From Mycoplasmoides fastidiosum (GTDB taxonomy: Bacteria; Bacillota_I; Bacilli_A; Mycoplasmatales; Mycoplasmoidaceae), in the NCBI RefSeq assembly GCF_024498275.1, contig NZ_CP101809.1:682001-746000 (forward strand): DNA of 64,000 nucleotides, in the 5' to 3' direction. A program made the position numbers and the translations under genes. A model generated the notes under the pieces. That model worked only from the letters and a program-made list of their open reading frames with translations. It searched no databases and was not told where the DNA came from. Positions within the stretch are counted from its first letter, which is position 1. Each line of letters opens with the position of its first letter. This document shows positions 41,222-53,625 of the stretch, piece by piece.

Positions 41222-41765
41222 TTTAAAACTCATTAAATCATTTATCAAAATTTTTTTAAGCAAACAATTAAAACAATGTGCATTTGAAGATGGCAGTGAT
41301 GATAATAAGTTATTGAATTTAGTTCTATTCACTTCAATTATTTTTGCTTTTCGCAAACTTGAGCAAAAAAAACAAAATCGTTCTGAAGAAATTTTACGAA
41401 ATCCTAAAATTTTCTGAAAATTATTAAAACCAAAATTAATTAACAGCAGTTATCTAACTGTATTAATTTATTTATCTCAATATTCCGAACGCAAACAGTT
41501 TTATCGTTCAATTCTGAATACTTTTGAAGAACGACACATTCTTTTTCCTAGCGTCAAAAACCAATATTTAGAATATGAACCATTATTACCAATCATTGAT
41601 GAAATCAATTTAATTTTAGCTGAACGTATTAAAGATAATAAACAAGAAGTATTATCTTTGGTTACCCAAGTTGATGAATTGAAAAGTATTCTAGAAAATT
41701 TATTTGTTCATTCCACTAATTACTTAGTCTATATTTATTTCATGAATTTATTTCATCAATCATAA
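41208..41765 (+). CDS. Unknown helical protein overlapping hrcA, 185 residues
   Basis: I do not recognise it. All predicted helix, rich in Leu, Lys, Ile; no membrane segment. ATG 41208 overlaps the end of hrcA by 14 bases, implying coupled translation. The position after hrcA is where grpE lies in many low-GC bacteria, but the GrpE C-terminal signature is absent. One TGA-Trp (IFWKLLKPK). Confidence 0.6.
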
Positions 41766-41842
41766 TTTTTGCTCTAAATTTACAAAATAAATCTCTTTTT
41801 TGCTAATTTTCATTTAATTACTTATTGAGAAAGGTAACTAGA

Positions 41843-43847
41843 ATGAAAATTTACAAGCAACAAGAGATTTTTGATTGTGGTATTTGTGTTACTCAATCAT
41901 TAATTAATTTCTTTTATAAAAAAGAAATTTCCCGTGAAGAATTGATTTCTAATGCTAATGTTTCCCAAGATGGCATGAGTATCTTAGATTTAGAAAAAAT
42001 CAATCAAAAATATGGCATTCTCTTAGACTCATATGAATTAAGTTTTGAAGAATTCATCGAATATAAAACTAAAGATTATTTCATTTTATTATTAGATTTG
42101 CAATCAGGCAATCATTATGTGATTGCTAAAAAAGTTCACGATGGGATTGTAATGTTTGATTCAGTAGCTGGAAAAAAGAAGTTAAGTTATGCACAGCTCA
42201 AACCTTATTATGCCAATATTTTTATTGAAATTAAAAAACAAACAACTAGTCTTAAATTAATTAACCAACAACTAGAACAAAAAATTCAAATTGACTGGGT
42301 TGCTTTTTCTAAAATTTTTATTATCAATATTATTGTTTTAAGTTTAACTGTTATTTCTGGTTATTTTATTAAAACAATTTTTGATAGCGTGATTGCTTCA
42401 AATGAAATATCCAATTTAGGAATCATCATTTTTATTGCTGTTTTTGGATATTTGACCAATAATTTTGGTAATTTTCTAATTGAAATTCTAGAAGCCAATC
42501 AGTTACAAAAATATTACAAGCAATTATCACATGAATTACTTAATCGATTAGCTCACAAAAACAATAATTTCTTTCATAAGATTTCACAACATCAATTTGT
42601 CATGTTGAATTATCATGTTGAGATTATTAGTAAATATTACAGTCGTTACTTTCATTCTTTTTTTGTCAACTTATTGAATGTTATTGTTCTGTTTATTTTT
42701 GTTTTAATTTTAGATTGAAGAATCATTTCAATCATTCTTACATCAGTTGTAGTGCAAATGGGTTATACTTTTTTTGCATATAAATTTAATAAGAAACAAT
42801 ATCCTAAAATTAAATTTTTAATTGATCAAAGTAAAGAAAATTACTTTAATTTAAAAAAATTCATGCAAGATGAAATTAATAATAAAAAATTGATTCTCTT
42901 GTTACAAAAAATTCAAAATAATGCCGCTCATCAAGCGGCTTTTAACTATAAGTGATCTTTATATAATGGTTATTTTGATAAGGTGAACAATTTTTTTACT
43001 AGTCTAATTAATTTAATGTTGTATTCTCTTGGTGCTTATTTATTAATAAGAAGTGAAATTAAGTTTAGTAATCTAATTATGGCTACCACATTTTATGGTT
43101 ATATTAATAATTCATTTGCTAAACTAGTTGATTTTTATTTTTATACTGTTGACTTTAATTTTTCTCAAAAAATTTATTTAAATTTTCTATCAGTAGCAAA
43201 TAACAATAATCAAGGATTAGCATGAGAAAATATTAAAGAAATTAAATTAGAAAATATTGCTTTTTTAATGATGATAAAAAGTATTTAAAAATTTAAATTT
43301 AAAGATCAAAAATAATACTTTCATCCAAGGTCCTTCAGGATCAGGAAAATCAACTTTATATAAATTAATTTGTCGAACTTTAATTCCTAGTCAGGGTTTA
43401 ATTAAATTCAACAACATTAATACTGATTTTTTCAATATGAATGAATTTAATGTAAACGTTATTTATCAAAAAAATATTAGTTATATTCCTGATTATAGTT
43501 GAAAGAAAATTTTGAGAAATTTAAACCAAAAAGAAAAAGACACTATTATTGCTGTTGCTGAACTTATGAATTTAGAGTTAAAAGATAATTTAAAAATTCA
43601 ACAATTAAGTTCTGGCCAAGCTCAGTTTCTTAACTTATTATTACTACTTGAATATCATAATAAATTAATTATTTTAGATGAAGCAACCAGTCACATCGAC
43701 AAGCAAATCAAAAATATTCTCTATCAAACAATCATTGCTAAAATTGGTGAAAATAATTTTTTAATTTGTACCGAACACGATTTAGATATTGCTGATTTTT
43801 TTAGAGAGACAATTATTTTGAAAGAGCATCAATATGCGAAATATTAA
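41843..43847 (+). pseudogene. Peptidase-containing ABC transporter (C39, bacteriocin export type), frame disrupted
   Basis: Such proteins cut the leader from peptide substrates and export them. The parts are, in order, a C39 cysteine protease domain with the active Cys in QQEIFDCGICVTQSL and His in SGNHYVIAKKVHDGIVMFDS; about six membrane segments; and an ATPase with Walker A GPSGSGKSTLYKLI, signature LSSGQAQFLNLLL, Walker B LIILDEATSHID and H-loop CTEHDLD. ATG 41843 follows GAAAGG. The frame is lost twice just before the ATPase: the T run at 43261-43266 needs seven T and has six, and the A run at 43287-43291 needs six A and has five. Restoring both gives 668 residues, a normal length. All catalytic residues are kept. 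The next gene overlaps by 14 bases. Confidence 0.8.
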
Positions 43848-44196
43848 AATTAATGTTTTTGTTATTTTTTTATTATTTTTAGGTTTACTAATTGGATCAG
43901 GTTTTATTTTAAAAGTGAAAAAATATGAAAATAATATTATTCAAAACTATAAAACTTTTCAAAAAGTGATGATTAGTAATGAATCATATGAGTATTTAAA
44001 AAATGCCATTGATAAAAATATTTTTTATTACAAAAGGAATAACGAAAATCATCAAGCTAAAATTATTCGCAAAATTAATAATGAAAAAGGAGTTGAATTA
44101 TTTTTTAGAATTGAAAGTATGAAAACCGATCCTGTTTTTAATGAAATCAAATATTACTTATATCAACACTATTATTGAAAAGAAATTTTTAGCTAA
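43834..44196 (+). CDS. Small membrane-anchored protein linked to the peptidase-ABC transporter
   Basis: 120 residues: one N-terminal hydrophobic helix (INVFVIFLLFLGLLIGSGFIL) followed by a basic, extracytoplasmic-type helical domain, ending in TGA-Trp KEIFS. ATG 43834 overlaps the transporter's end by 14 bases. This is the place and topology of a reduced membrane-fusion or accessory protein for the exporter; that role is inferred from context only. Confidence 0.6.
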
Positions 44197-44235
44197 ACCT
44201 TTATAATATACTAAGCATAAAAAGTCTATTCAATC

Positions 44236-44670
44236 ATGAAGTTTGTCATTAACAATAAAAACAATTATTTCATTACCAATAAGATGAAAAAGAATTTTCA
44301 AATTATTAGTAATGAAGTCCAAAAAATTTTAAAATTAAAGCAAGATTATTTTTTTGAAGTTAATTTTGTTTCCAAATACATTATTAAAAAACTAAATAAT
44401 GATTACCGTCAAAAGAATAAAATAACTGATGTTATTAGTTTCAGTTTTTTAGACCAACCTTTTAATCAAAACTTGTTAGGCGAAATCTTTATTTGTTATG
44501 ACAAATGCATTACTCAAGCTAAACTTTATGACAAAACTTTAGATCGAGAAGTATCTTTTATGTTTTTACATGGTTTACTTCATCTTTTAGGTTATGATCA
44601 CATTGAAAAAGAAGATGAAGTAAAAATGTTTAAAATTCAGGATTTGGTTTTAGCAAAGATTTATGAATAA
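44236..44670 (+). CDS. ybeY: Endoribonuclease YbeY (rRNA maturation)
   Basis: Zinc-dependent RNase involved in 16S 3'-end processing and ribosome quality control. 144 residues with NNDYRQKNKITDVISFSF, LGEIFICYD, and the metal motif HGLLHLLGYDH with its three His. ATG 44236. The ybeY-dgkA-era order is standard and supports all three. Confidence 0.96.
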   Translation: MKFVINNKNNYFITNKMKKNFQIISNEVQKILKLKQDYFFEVNFVSKYIIKKLNNDYRQKNKITDVISFSFLDQPFNQNLLGEIFICYDKCITQAKLYDKTLDREVSFMFLHGLLHLLGYDHIEKEDEVKMFKIQDLVLAKIYE

Positions 44671-45052
44671 ATTTAACAAAATAAAAAACCAAAGTTTTAG
44701 ATCTTATTACATTAGAGCAGTTAATGCTTTTAAAGGTTTGTATACTGTTTTAAAAGAAGAAAATTCTTTTGTTGTCATTTTTATCATTATTTTTATTTCT
44801 TACATTACAGCTGGAATTTTACACACCAAAATGACTGCATTAGAATGAATTGTGGTTGTCATTACAGGAACCTTAATTTTAGTAGTTGAAGTAATCAATA
44901 CAGCAATCGAAAATATTGTTGATTTAATTAATTTTCGGTATGGTATCAATGCTAAAAAAATTAAGAATATTGCTTCAGCTGCTAGTTTATTAATGATTTT
45001 AGGGGCAATTATTGTTTATTTAATTTTATTCATTTCTAAAGTGGTGCAATAA
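44663..45052 (+). CDS. dgkA: Diacylglycerol/undecaprenol kinase (DgkA)
   Basis: Small membrane lipid kinase, 129 residues with three hydrophobic segments. N-terminal RAVNAFKGLYTVLKEENSF contains the first catalytic Glu region, and VEVINTAIENIVDLI is the family signature with the second. It overlaps ybeY by eight bases and ends two bases before era. In a wall-less cell the likely substrate is diacylglycerol rather than undecaprenol. Confidence 0.93.
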
Positions 45053-45054
45053 GA

Positions 45055-45945
45055 ATGAATGCTAAATTAACGGGAAATGTTTTCTTTTGTGGCATTCCGA
45101 ATGCTGGTAAATCAACTCTCATTAACAGAATTTGTAAATACGAATTTGCTTTAATTAATAGCAAACCTCAGACAACCAGAAAAGAATCTCGTTTTCTTTA
45201 TACTGATGAGAACCATCAAATATTATTTAAAGATACTCCTGGTTTTCACTTCGCTAAAAATGAATTAGATCATTTTATGAATAAAGAAATTTATAAAAAT
45301 TTTCGTGATGCTAATGTTGTTTGTTATGTCTGTGATATCACTAAACAATTCAATGATGAAGCAATTTATTTCATGCAAGAAGTTAATAAACGTTCTCCCA
45401 ATAAATTAACAGTCATTTTTACCAAAAATGATTTATTATCTGCTAATCAAAAATCTGAATTACAACAAATAAAAATCAAAGAAATTTCTCAATATTTACA
45501 ATTTAACAATTATTTTTTCACATCCATTGATGATTTAAATTTTATTGACAATTTATTATCAATGATTAAATACGGATTATTAACTGATAATTACATCGAT
45601 TTTGAAAATGAAGATGATGATAATTTTTTAATTAGTGAAACAATTCGTGGTGTTACCTTAAATTTATTAAGACAAGAAGTACCCTATGGTATTCATGTAC
45701 AAATTGAAGATAAACACTATGATCCAATCAAAAAATTATTTTCAATTGAAGCATTTATTTATTGTGAATCTGAAAGTAAGAAAAAAATTATTATTGGTAA
45801 CAAAGGTGAAAAAATTAAAGAAATTGGCATTCGTTCGCGAAAGAAACTAAATCAAATTTTTGATACACAAATTTATTTAGGATTAGTAGTTAAAGTTTCT
45901 AAAGATTGAAGAAACAACAAAAATTTTATTAAAAAATATATATAA
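45055..45945 (+). CDS. era: GTPase Era
   Basis: GTPase that binds the 3' end of 16S rRNA during small-subunit assembly. 296 residues: G1 GIPNAGKSTLI, G2 Thr in KPQTTRKESR, G3 DTPGFH, G4 TKNDLL and a C-terminal KH domain (KKIIIGNKGEKIKEIGIRSRKKL). One TGA-Trp near the end (SKDWRNNK). Followed six bases later by recO. Confidence 0.97.
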
Positions 45946-45950
45946 ATAAA

Positions 45951-46654
45951 ATGGCTGAAAAAATTTTAAATGGTTATTTAATTTCTGAATATGACTATAA
46001 AGATTTTGATAAGATTCTCACATTTTTAACGGAAGAAAAAATTATTAGTTGTATTGGCATGGGATTAAAAAAAATTAATAGTAAAAATTCTAGAAATTTA
46101 TTTATTGGCCATTTGACAGAAATTCAATTTTTTGAAGCCCGCTTGGAAAAAAAATTATCTCGATTAAAAAAGTTTATTTATTAGAAGCTTTATCTAAGGA
46201 TTTAATAGAAAATAAAACTTTAATTTTTTTAAATAAGGTTTTTGAAAAAATTGAAACTGAAAAATCCCATGTTAACTTACTAAAAATTTATGAAAAATTT
46301 TTAGAATTAATTAAATCACAAAAATATCCTGACTTATTTTTAGTAAATTATTTATTAATTAAGTGTCAAATTATTTTTGGGTTTAAATTAAATTATCAAA
46401 AATGTAGCACATGTGGATCAACTCAAAGAATTTATTCAGTTTCTAAAGATGATTATGGGATTCTTTGTTATTTGTGTTCTCAATTAGCTCAAAATCCCAG
46501 TTGAACTAAAGAAGCCATCTTATTATTTTTATATTTAAATAGAGATGAACTAGAAAAAGCTTTAGAGTATCAAACAGGCAGTCGTTTGCTTTTTGCTTTC
46601 ATGCAAGAAGTATATTTAAAACTAGTAGGTGTAAAATTTAGTTATTATGAATAA
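45951..46654 (+). pseudogene. recO: DNA repair protein RecO, single frameshift
   Basis: RecO helps load RecA onto single strands in gap repair. The first frame (ATG 45951) gives the N-terminal OB part (LNGYLISEYDYKDFDKILTF), the second the helical and zinc part (CSTCGSTQRIYSV ... GILCYLCSQ) and ends at TAA 46654. The A run at 46166-46171 has six A; seven are needed to join LSRLKKV and YLLEAL. Restored length is 234 residues, normal. Neighbours era and glyS are intact. Either a recent loss, a slippage-tolerated site or a sequence error. Confidence 0.85.
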
Positions 46655-48083
46655 AAATTTCAATGAAATCATTATTGATTATTTAAAAACCTATGGTTTT
46701 ATTATTGCTAATAGTGAAATTTATGGCGGTTTACCTAATTCTTGAGATTATGGTCCTTTAGGAGTAATATTAAAAAATAATATTCGTGATTTATGGTGAA
46801 ACTACTTCATTAAACGTCAAGAAAATGTTTTTCCTATGGATTCTTCTATTATGTTGAATTCTAAAGTCTGACAAGCTTCAGGTCATTTAGATAACTTTAA
46901 TGATTTACTAATTGATTGTAAAAATTGTCAAAATCGTTTTCGAGTTGATCATTTTTTAGCAAATTTTCATTATAACAATATTGAAAATAAAAGTCCAAGT
47001 GAAATTGATTTAATCATCAATGCTGATGCTAAAATTCAATGTCTTAAATGTAAAGAACACAATTTTACTCCTGCTAGAAAATTTAATTTAATGTACAAAA
47101 CTGCTACTAAATTTGACCATAGTCAAATTGATGATGGTTTGTACTTACGACCAGAAACTGCTCAAAATATTTTTATCAACTACAAAACTGTTCAACGCAC
47201 AATGCGAACTAAGTTACCATTTGCAATTGGACAAATTGGTAAAGCTTTCCGCAACGAAATTACCATTGGGAATGGAATTTTTAGAACTCGTGAATTTGAA
47301 CAAATGGAAATTGAATGATTTTGTCATCCTGAAAAAGCTAATGACATTTTTGAAGATCAATTAGCTAAAATTAAAAATTTTCTTTTTTTCTTTTTAAAAC
47401 TGGATCAATCTAAAATTTTTTTTAATGAAATTCCCAGTGAAGATTTAGCCCACTATAGTTCTAGAACAGTTGATATTGAATATCAATTTGCTCAAGGCAG
47501 ATCAGAATTATGAGGTTTGGCAAATCGAACGGATTTTGATTTAAAAAACCACCAAGAAAAATCCGGAAGGGATTTAACTTATTTTGATGAAACAACCAAA
47601 GAAAAATTTATTCCTTACGTAGTAGAGCCATCAGTAGGATTAAATCGATTATTGTTAGCACTAGTAACTGATTGTTATCAAGAAGAAACCATAAGTGAAA
47701 CCGATCAACGAATCGTTTTAAAACTGCCAACATATTTAGCCCCTTATTCTATTGCAATTTTGCCTTTAACAAAAAAACAAGAATTAGCAGCTCGTTTAAT
47801 TTTTCAAAATTTAATTCAATATGGTTTTTCAGTTACTTATGATCTAGCTGGTAGTATTGGTAAGAGATATCGTCGAAATGATGCGATTGGAACTCCTTTT
47901 TGCATTACTTGTGATTTTGAAACTTTTGATGCAACCAAACAAGATTTAACAACATTCAATTTAAATAATGCAACTGTTACTATTAGATATCGTGATAGTA
48001 TGAAGCAAACTAAAATTTTGTATAAAGATTTAAAAACCTTTTTAATTAAAGAATTAGATCCTTTTGTAAACAATAATATTTAG
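46647..48083 (+). CDS. glyS: Glycyl-tRNA synthetase, single-chain type
   Basis: Class II synthetase of the homodimeric (eukaryote-like) kind, 478 residues. [21 protein letters not shown] is typical of the N-terminus. Motif 2 lies in KLPFAIGQIGKAFRNEI with RTREFEQMEIEWF, and motif 3 is in VVEPSVGLNRLLLAL. Paired cysteines (CKNCQNRF, CLKCKEH) form a zinc site. The C-terminal anticodon-binding domain includes LPTYLAPYSIAILPL and DAIGTPFCITCDFE. Overlaps recO by eight bases; dnaG starts five bases after it. Confidence 0.97.
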
Positions 48084-48088
48084 ACCCT

Positions 48089-50278
48089 ATGAATTTTAAT
48101 AATGACTTACGTAATCGTGTTAAAGTTTTAAATGTAGTGCAAAAATATGTTTCCTTAAAAAAACACGGCACTAATCATTTGGGATTGTGCCCTTTTCATT
48201 CTGATAATGCTCCTTCTATGAATGTGTCTGAAACTAAAAACATCTTTAAATGCTTTTCATGTGGTGTCGGAGGAGATGGAGTTAGTTTTTTAATGAAACA
48301 TTTAAAAATTAACTATAGAGATGCTTTAGTACAAGCATTAGAACTATCTGGCATTGATCAAACTGAATACCAATTTTTATTGAATAAAAGAAATGAAAAT
48401 CCCTTTGAAAAATTATTGAATTTAAATGATTTTGTAGCTCAACAATATATTGAATTTCTTGATTCTAATCAAGAAGTAAAAAATTATTTAATTAAAGTTC
48501 GACAAATGGATCCTAAAATTCTTGAAACTTTTAAGATTGGTTTTGCACCGCAGTTTCCTGATCGGCAATCTGTTCTTGAACGACTTATTAATAGTAATAA
48601 TGAAAATAATTCTTATTCCTACAAAATTGAAGAATTAGCTGAATTGAAACTCATTAATCTTTATAACGATAAAGTTAATGATTTTTTTAGTGATCGAATT
48701 ATTTTTCCAATTAGTAATAAAGATGATCGAGTTATTGGTTTTTCTGGCAGAATTTATAAAACAAATTCCCATTTACCTAAATATCTAAATAGTAGTGAAA
48801 GTGTTGTTTTTAAAAAACACGAAATTTTATATAATCTAAATAATTTTTATAAATCTAATCAAAAATATGATGAAATCATTTTGGTTGAAGGATTCATGGA
48901 TGTTATTGCTTTTTATAAAATAAATGTTTTCAATGTTGTCGCTTCAATGGGAACTAGTTTTTCTAATCAGCAAATTAAAGCTCTTTCTGATTATTTAGAA
49001 AAAAAATCTCAGCAACCTAAAAAAATTGTAATTGCTTTTGATAATGATCAAGCTGGTAAAAATTTTAGTGAAAAAACTGCGTTTACTTTTTTAGAAAAAG
49101 GTTTTGAAGTTCGAATCATTGATTTTAGCCAATTACAAAGTTCTGATAAAGTATTAAAAGATATTGACGATATTATTAACGATAATAATCCTGTCAACAT
49201 TCATTTACTAAAAAATCCTGTCAATTTTTTTCAATATTATCTTCAACAAATAAAACACCAAGAAAATTTTACTGTTGATGATGCTGTAAGTGCTTGTGAC
49301 AATTTTTTAGAATATTTGTTTCAAATTTCAACAAATGAAATTCGATTTAAAAATTTAGTTTCCTTACATTATGCAGAAGAAACAATTGAAAGTATTTATG
49401 ATATTTTCAAAATGTTTAATAATCCCATTTTACAAGAGCAAAAAAATCATCAAAAAGCAGCTTTTTTAAAAGCTTTATACGATACTAATTCTTATTTAAA
49501 ACCCAAAAACGTTTTCATTAACTCAATTTCAACACCAAATATCGTTTCGGTTAATGAAGAATTTCAAGATAGTTATGAACAACTTTGAGAACCTCAGGAA
49601 CTAAATAGCAGAATTTCTCCCCGAATTTTACAAAAAAAACTACCCAAAAAAAATAACCATTATCCTTATTTATCCATTCAAAAATACACTAAAATCTTGT
49701 TTTTATTATTAATTAATAATTGAAATAGCTTTAGTCAAGAAGTTCTTGAAGATAAATTAGATTGCGAAATTAATTTAAAAGAATTTCAAGATCCTGTAGC
49801 AAATTTGTATGCTAATATTTATGTTCGAAATCTTTTAATGGATCCTGCCAATGAATTAGATCCTTTAACAATTGTGAATAAAAAACAATTAGATGATTAT
49901 CTGGATTCTGATTTATCTGTGATTACTTTTGGTCAAAAAAGAGTTGATTTTTTAAAAAAATTACATTTTGTAAGAAGTGATTTCTTGATTTTTAAACATT
50001 GTAATTTAGAAGAACTATCCATACCTGAAACCCTTTACAACGTATTTTATGACTGTCTTTTCAATTTTTTATTATGCATAATTGAAATTGAACGTCAATT
50101 TTTTAGAACAAAAATTGAAAAAGTATTTCAAAAAAATGGTTCTATTGAAGAACAAATGAAATTAGTAACTCAATATAATCAAGAAATTACTAGTTTATTT
50201 CAAAAGGAATTAGAAATTCGACGAAAAATTGATACAACAATTAATAATCAAATTTTTAGAAAACAAAAGAAAAGTTAA
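48089..50278 (+). CDS. dnaG: DNA primase (DnaG)
   Basis: Synthesises RNA primers at the replication fork. 729 residues: zinc finger CPFHSDNAPSMNVSETKNIF with KCFSC, RNA polymerase core, and TOPRIM motifs IILVEGFMDVIAFYKI, ASMGTSFSNQQ and VIAFDNDQAGKN. The C-terminal helicase-binding region is longer than usual (most bacterial primases have about 600 residues). The frame is intact through an A8 and an A7 run near 49630-49655, in contrast to the accessory genes nearby. sigA, commonly next after dnaG, is missing here: a terminator and the exporter island follow. Confidence 0.96.
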
Positions 50279-50353
50279 TTTTGTATTGAACAAAAAACTG
50301 AAATTATAAAATAAGCTTTATATTGCTATTAATTAAAATTTCATTCTATGCAT

Positions 50354-50390
50354 AAAAAATAACACAACATAATTGTTGTGTTGTTTTTTT
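50354..50390. terminator. Terminator shared by dnaG and exporter copy 1
   Basis: AACACAAC / GTTGTGTT stem (50361-50368, 50375-50382) with flanking A and T runs; works in both directions. Nearly the same stem follows exporter copies 2 and 3. Confidence 0.8.
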
Positions 50391-50401
50391 GTTGTTTAAA
50401 T

Positions 50402-52040
50402 TTAAAGTTGATTTAAATTAATTACTTGATGAAATAAATGATGATTTTCTTTTTTAAATGATGGGTTACTAAAATCAAAGTCAAATCCGGATCTTCAATA
50501 ATTCTTTCTTGAATATCAGATGTATTTTTATCATCTAAATTAGATAATGATTCATCTAAAATAATTCATTTTTTATTTAAATAAAATAAACGAGCTAAAA
50601 CTAATCTTTGTTTCTGACCTAATGATAAATTATTTGTTACATCAAAATTTGGATTCAAATAATTATCTTTTAATTCACTCAACAAATTAACTTTATCTAG
50701 AGCATTTTCTAGTTTTTTTGGATCAAAATTTTTTTCATAAAATGTAACATTATTAATAATATTAGTTGGAAAAACTAAGTTTTTTGAATCAACAAAAGTT
50801 AAATTTTCTCGTAAAGAATTAGCTCTAATTGCATTAATATTGTGATTATTTATTAAAATTTCACCACTATTAGAAACATATAAACCATTTAATAATTTTA
50901 ATAAAGTTGATTTACCAGAACCACTCTCACCAATGATGGCATATTTTTCTCCTTTTTTAAATTTTAAATTTAAGTTCTGAAAAATTTGTTTATCTTCATT
51001 AGGATATTTGAAATCTAAATTTTGGATTTTAATTTCTCTAATTTCATCAATTACTATTTCATTATTTTCAAGTGCTAATTTTAAATCAAATGATTTAACA
51101 ATATTTCGATTAGATAAATAACCTTTAATGTTTGAAATCAAGCTTGGTCCAACTCCTTTTAATTGAGAAACAAAATGAGTTATTAATCATAAAAAACCAA
51201 TATCGATAAAACCTAAAAGTGTACGTTGATTTGTAAAATGAAAAATTAATAATGCAGAACCAATAATTAATATATTACCAATAAGTTCATAAACATATCT
51301 AGATCCAAGATTTACAAATGAAATAACATTTGTTTTCTTTAGACTTGCCTTATAAACATTATTAATTTCATTGCTAATTTGTTCGTTCAAAAGTTTTTGT
51401 TTGTTTGCAAAATATAATCGGGGATAACCATCTAACAGATTATTTATTTTGGATTGAAATTCATGATTTGCTTTTGAAAAATTTTCAAAAGCATCGCTTT
51501 GGGTTTTCTTAAAAATAAATGTTCCCAAAAAAGAAAATAAAATTATTATTAAAATAAATAAAACTAAAATTCAACTGAAAACTGCGCCAACAATCATGGA
51601 AAAAATAATACTTGAAATAACTTGAATAATATCTAATATAGCAATAATATTGTAACTAAGATACATTCCACTATCTCGAGTCAATGTAGCATATGTTGAT
51701 GACGAGTTATATTGTAAAAAAGCTTTATTTTTTGCTTTCATATATTGATCAAATATTATAGGAATAAAAGCATTCGAAATTGAAAGATTAAGTTTACTTA
51801 AAAATCAATAATAAATTCAAGTAAATACAAGTCTAAATACAAAAATTCCTAATATTCCCAATATTCAGTAAATAAACACTCAATAATTGTTTATTGAATC
51901 AGTCGCTTTTACACCATCAAAAATAGATTGAATTATGGTCGCTGAAAAAAACTACTCACTGCTTCTAATAAGGATGTAAAAATCACTGATAGAATCAATA
52001 AAATAATTTCCTTTCTTGTATATTTTCAAGCTACTTTCAT
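50402..52040 (-). pseudogene. ABC exporter half-transporter A, copy 1, frame disrupted
   Basis: Type-I ABC exporter half: membrane domain followed by ATPase. Visible are ATG 52040 (MKVAWKYTRKEIILL), membrane segments, Walker A IIGESGSGKSTLLKLL, signature LSLGQKQRLVLARLFYL, Walker B WIILDESLSNLDD and H-loop LVTHH. Two single-base losses are inferred by comparison with copies 2 and 3. The A7 run at 51945-51951 (plus strand) should be eight, otherwise translation ends after about 35 residues. The T6 run at 50450-50455 should be seven, otherwise the last 16 residues change. Restored length is about 546. It overlaps the stop of partner B by ten bases, so both would form a heterodimer. Confidence 0.8.
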
Positions 52041-53625
52041 ACTAAATCTTCCATTTTATAGATTTTATGGTATTTTTCAGGATTTGTAAGATGATGAGTT
52101 ACATTAATTAAAGTTAATTCAGAATTATCAAATAAATTTTTTTCAATATTAGCAACGTTATCTTTATCTAAATTAGCAAGAGCTTCGTCCAAAATTAATA
52201 AATTCTTCCTTGTAAAAAAGAAACGTGCAAAATTTATTCTTTGTTTTTGCCCAGATGAAATATTTGAGTTCTCGTTGTTTAATTGTAAATTTAAATCTTC
52301 AATTGAGTAAGAAGCCAAATCTAAAGCTTTTTTTGCTCTAGGTTCTTGATCAGGAGTTCACAAACTAACATTGTTATAAACTGTGTCATTAAAAACAAAT
52401 TCTTGGGAATCTAAAAAAATAAAAGTTTCCTTATAATCTGAATCATCAATGTTTTTAACATTTATTCCGTTCAAAATAATTTCACCTTGATAATTTTCCA
52501 ATTGTTTGGTGATTAAATTTAATAAAGTTGATTTCCCTGAACCACTAGGACCAATAAGTGCATATTTTTTGCCTTTTTCAAAAAACAAATTTAAGTCTTT
52601 AAAAAGTGGTTTATTATCTTCGTAACTAAAATTTAAGTTACGAATTTCCAAATGATCAAATTGATAATTTGATTGAGAGTTAATTATTTTTGTTGTTGGT
52701 ACTGAAGTTTCATATTCAATAGCTAATTCTTTTACAGATTTGTATTGTGAAATATAAAGGCCAATGTTTTTAATGCTCTGAGTTAAAAATTGTAAAATTA
52801 CTGGTACTGCAGCAACTAAACCAACAGATGCAGATGCTTTTTCATACACAAGTAGAATAAAATGTCCCATTACATAAATAATCAAGTAATAAGCAAGAAT
52901 TTGCGAACCTGCAATAATAAATTCAGATATTAAATTAAATTTAATATTTTTAAGAATTTTTTAATAATTTTATTATTTTCATCAATGGTTTCTTTAATAA
53001 ATTCTTTTTGTTTATTAAAGAAATAAAAAGAAGGATAAGAATCAATCATCATTAATAAATTTGCATCAAAGTTTTCCATTTCTTCACCTGCTAAAGTCAT
53101 GTATTTGATAGTAACATGACCCATTATTATAGGAATAATAATATTGATAACAGAAATAGCTGATGAAATTAATCCAACTCTTCAATCAATAAAGATTAAT
53201 ACTGGAAAAGAAATTCAAAATAAATTTAAATGATCAATTCAATTAAAAAGATTTCCAGGTCTTCTTTCAAAAAAATAATTTAATTTTTCAATCAATTTGG
53301 CTATATAAAAACCTTTTTTATTGGTCTGAAATTCTAAGCTTTTAGTAAGCGAAATTTTAGCAACAATATTAATTTTTAAATTTTTAACTATTTTTTCATT
53401 AGTTTTATTTTGAATTAATGTCTTAAAAATATAAGAAATTAATCCAATTAAAAACAAAACTGCTTGAATAATAATTAATGTATTATATTTATCAGGCTGA
53501 CTCATCAGAATATATTGATAAGTTAAATATGTTAAATATGCTTCAAAAATAACAATTCCACTTGTTATTAACGACAAAAACATGTATAGCAAAAATGCTA
53601 TTTTATATTGCTTTATATAAAACAT
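52031..53625 (-). pseudogene. ABC exporter half-transporter B, copy 1, frame disrupted
   Basis: Partner of A in copy 1. N-terminus MFYIKQYKIAFLLYMFLSL with six membrane segments, Walker A LIGPSGSGKSTLLNLI, signature NISSGQKQRINFARFFF, Walker B LLILDEALANLDK, H-loop INVTHHL. GGAG precedes ATG 53625. One base is missing in the T5 run at 52947-52951 (six needed), which splits the membrane domain from the ATPase. Ends with TGA-Trp, Lys, TAG overlapping the A start. Restored length is 531. Substrate unknown; the lanthipeptide locus next door makes a peptide plausible. Confidence 0.8.

Noticed and set aside
41208-41765. grpE after hrcA
   Set aside because: The length would be close, but the conserved GrpE C-terminal signature and beta domain are absent.
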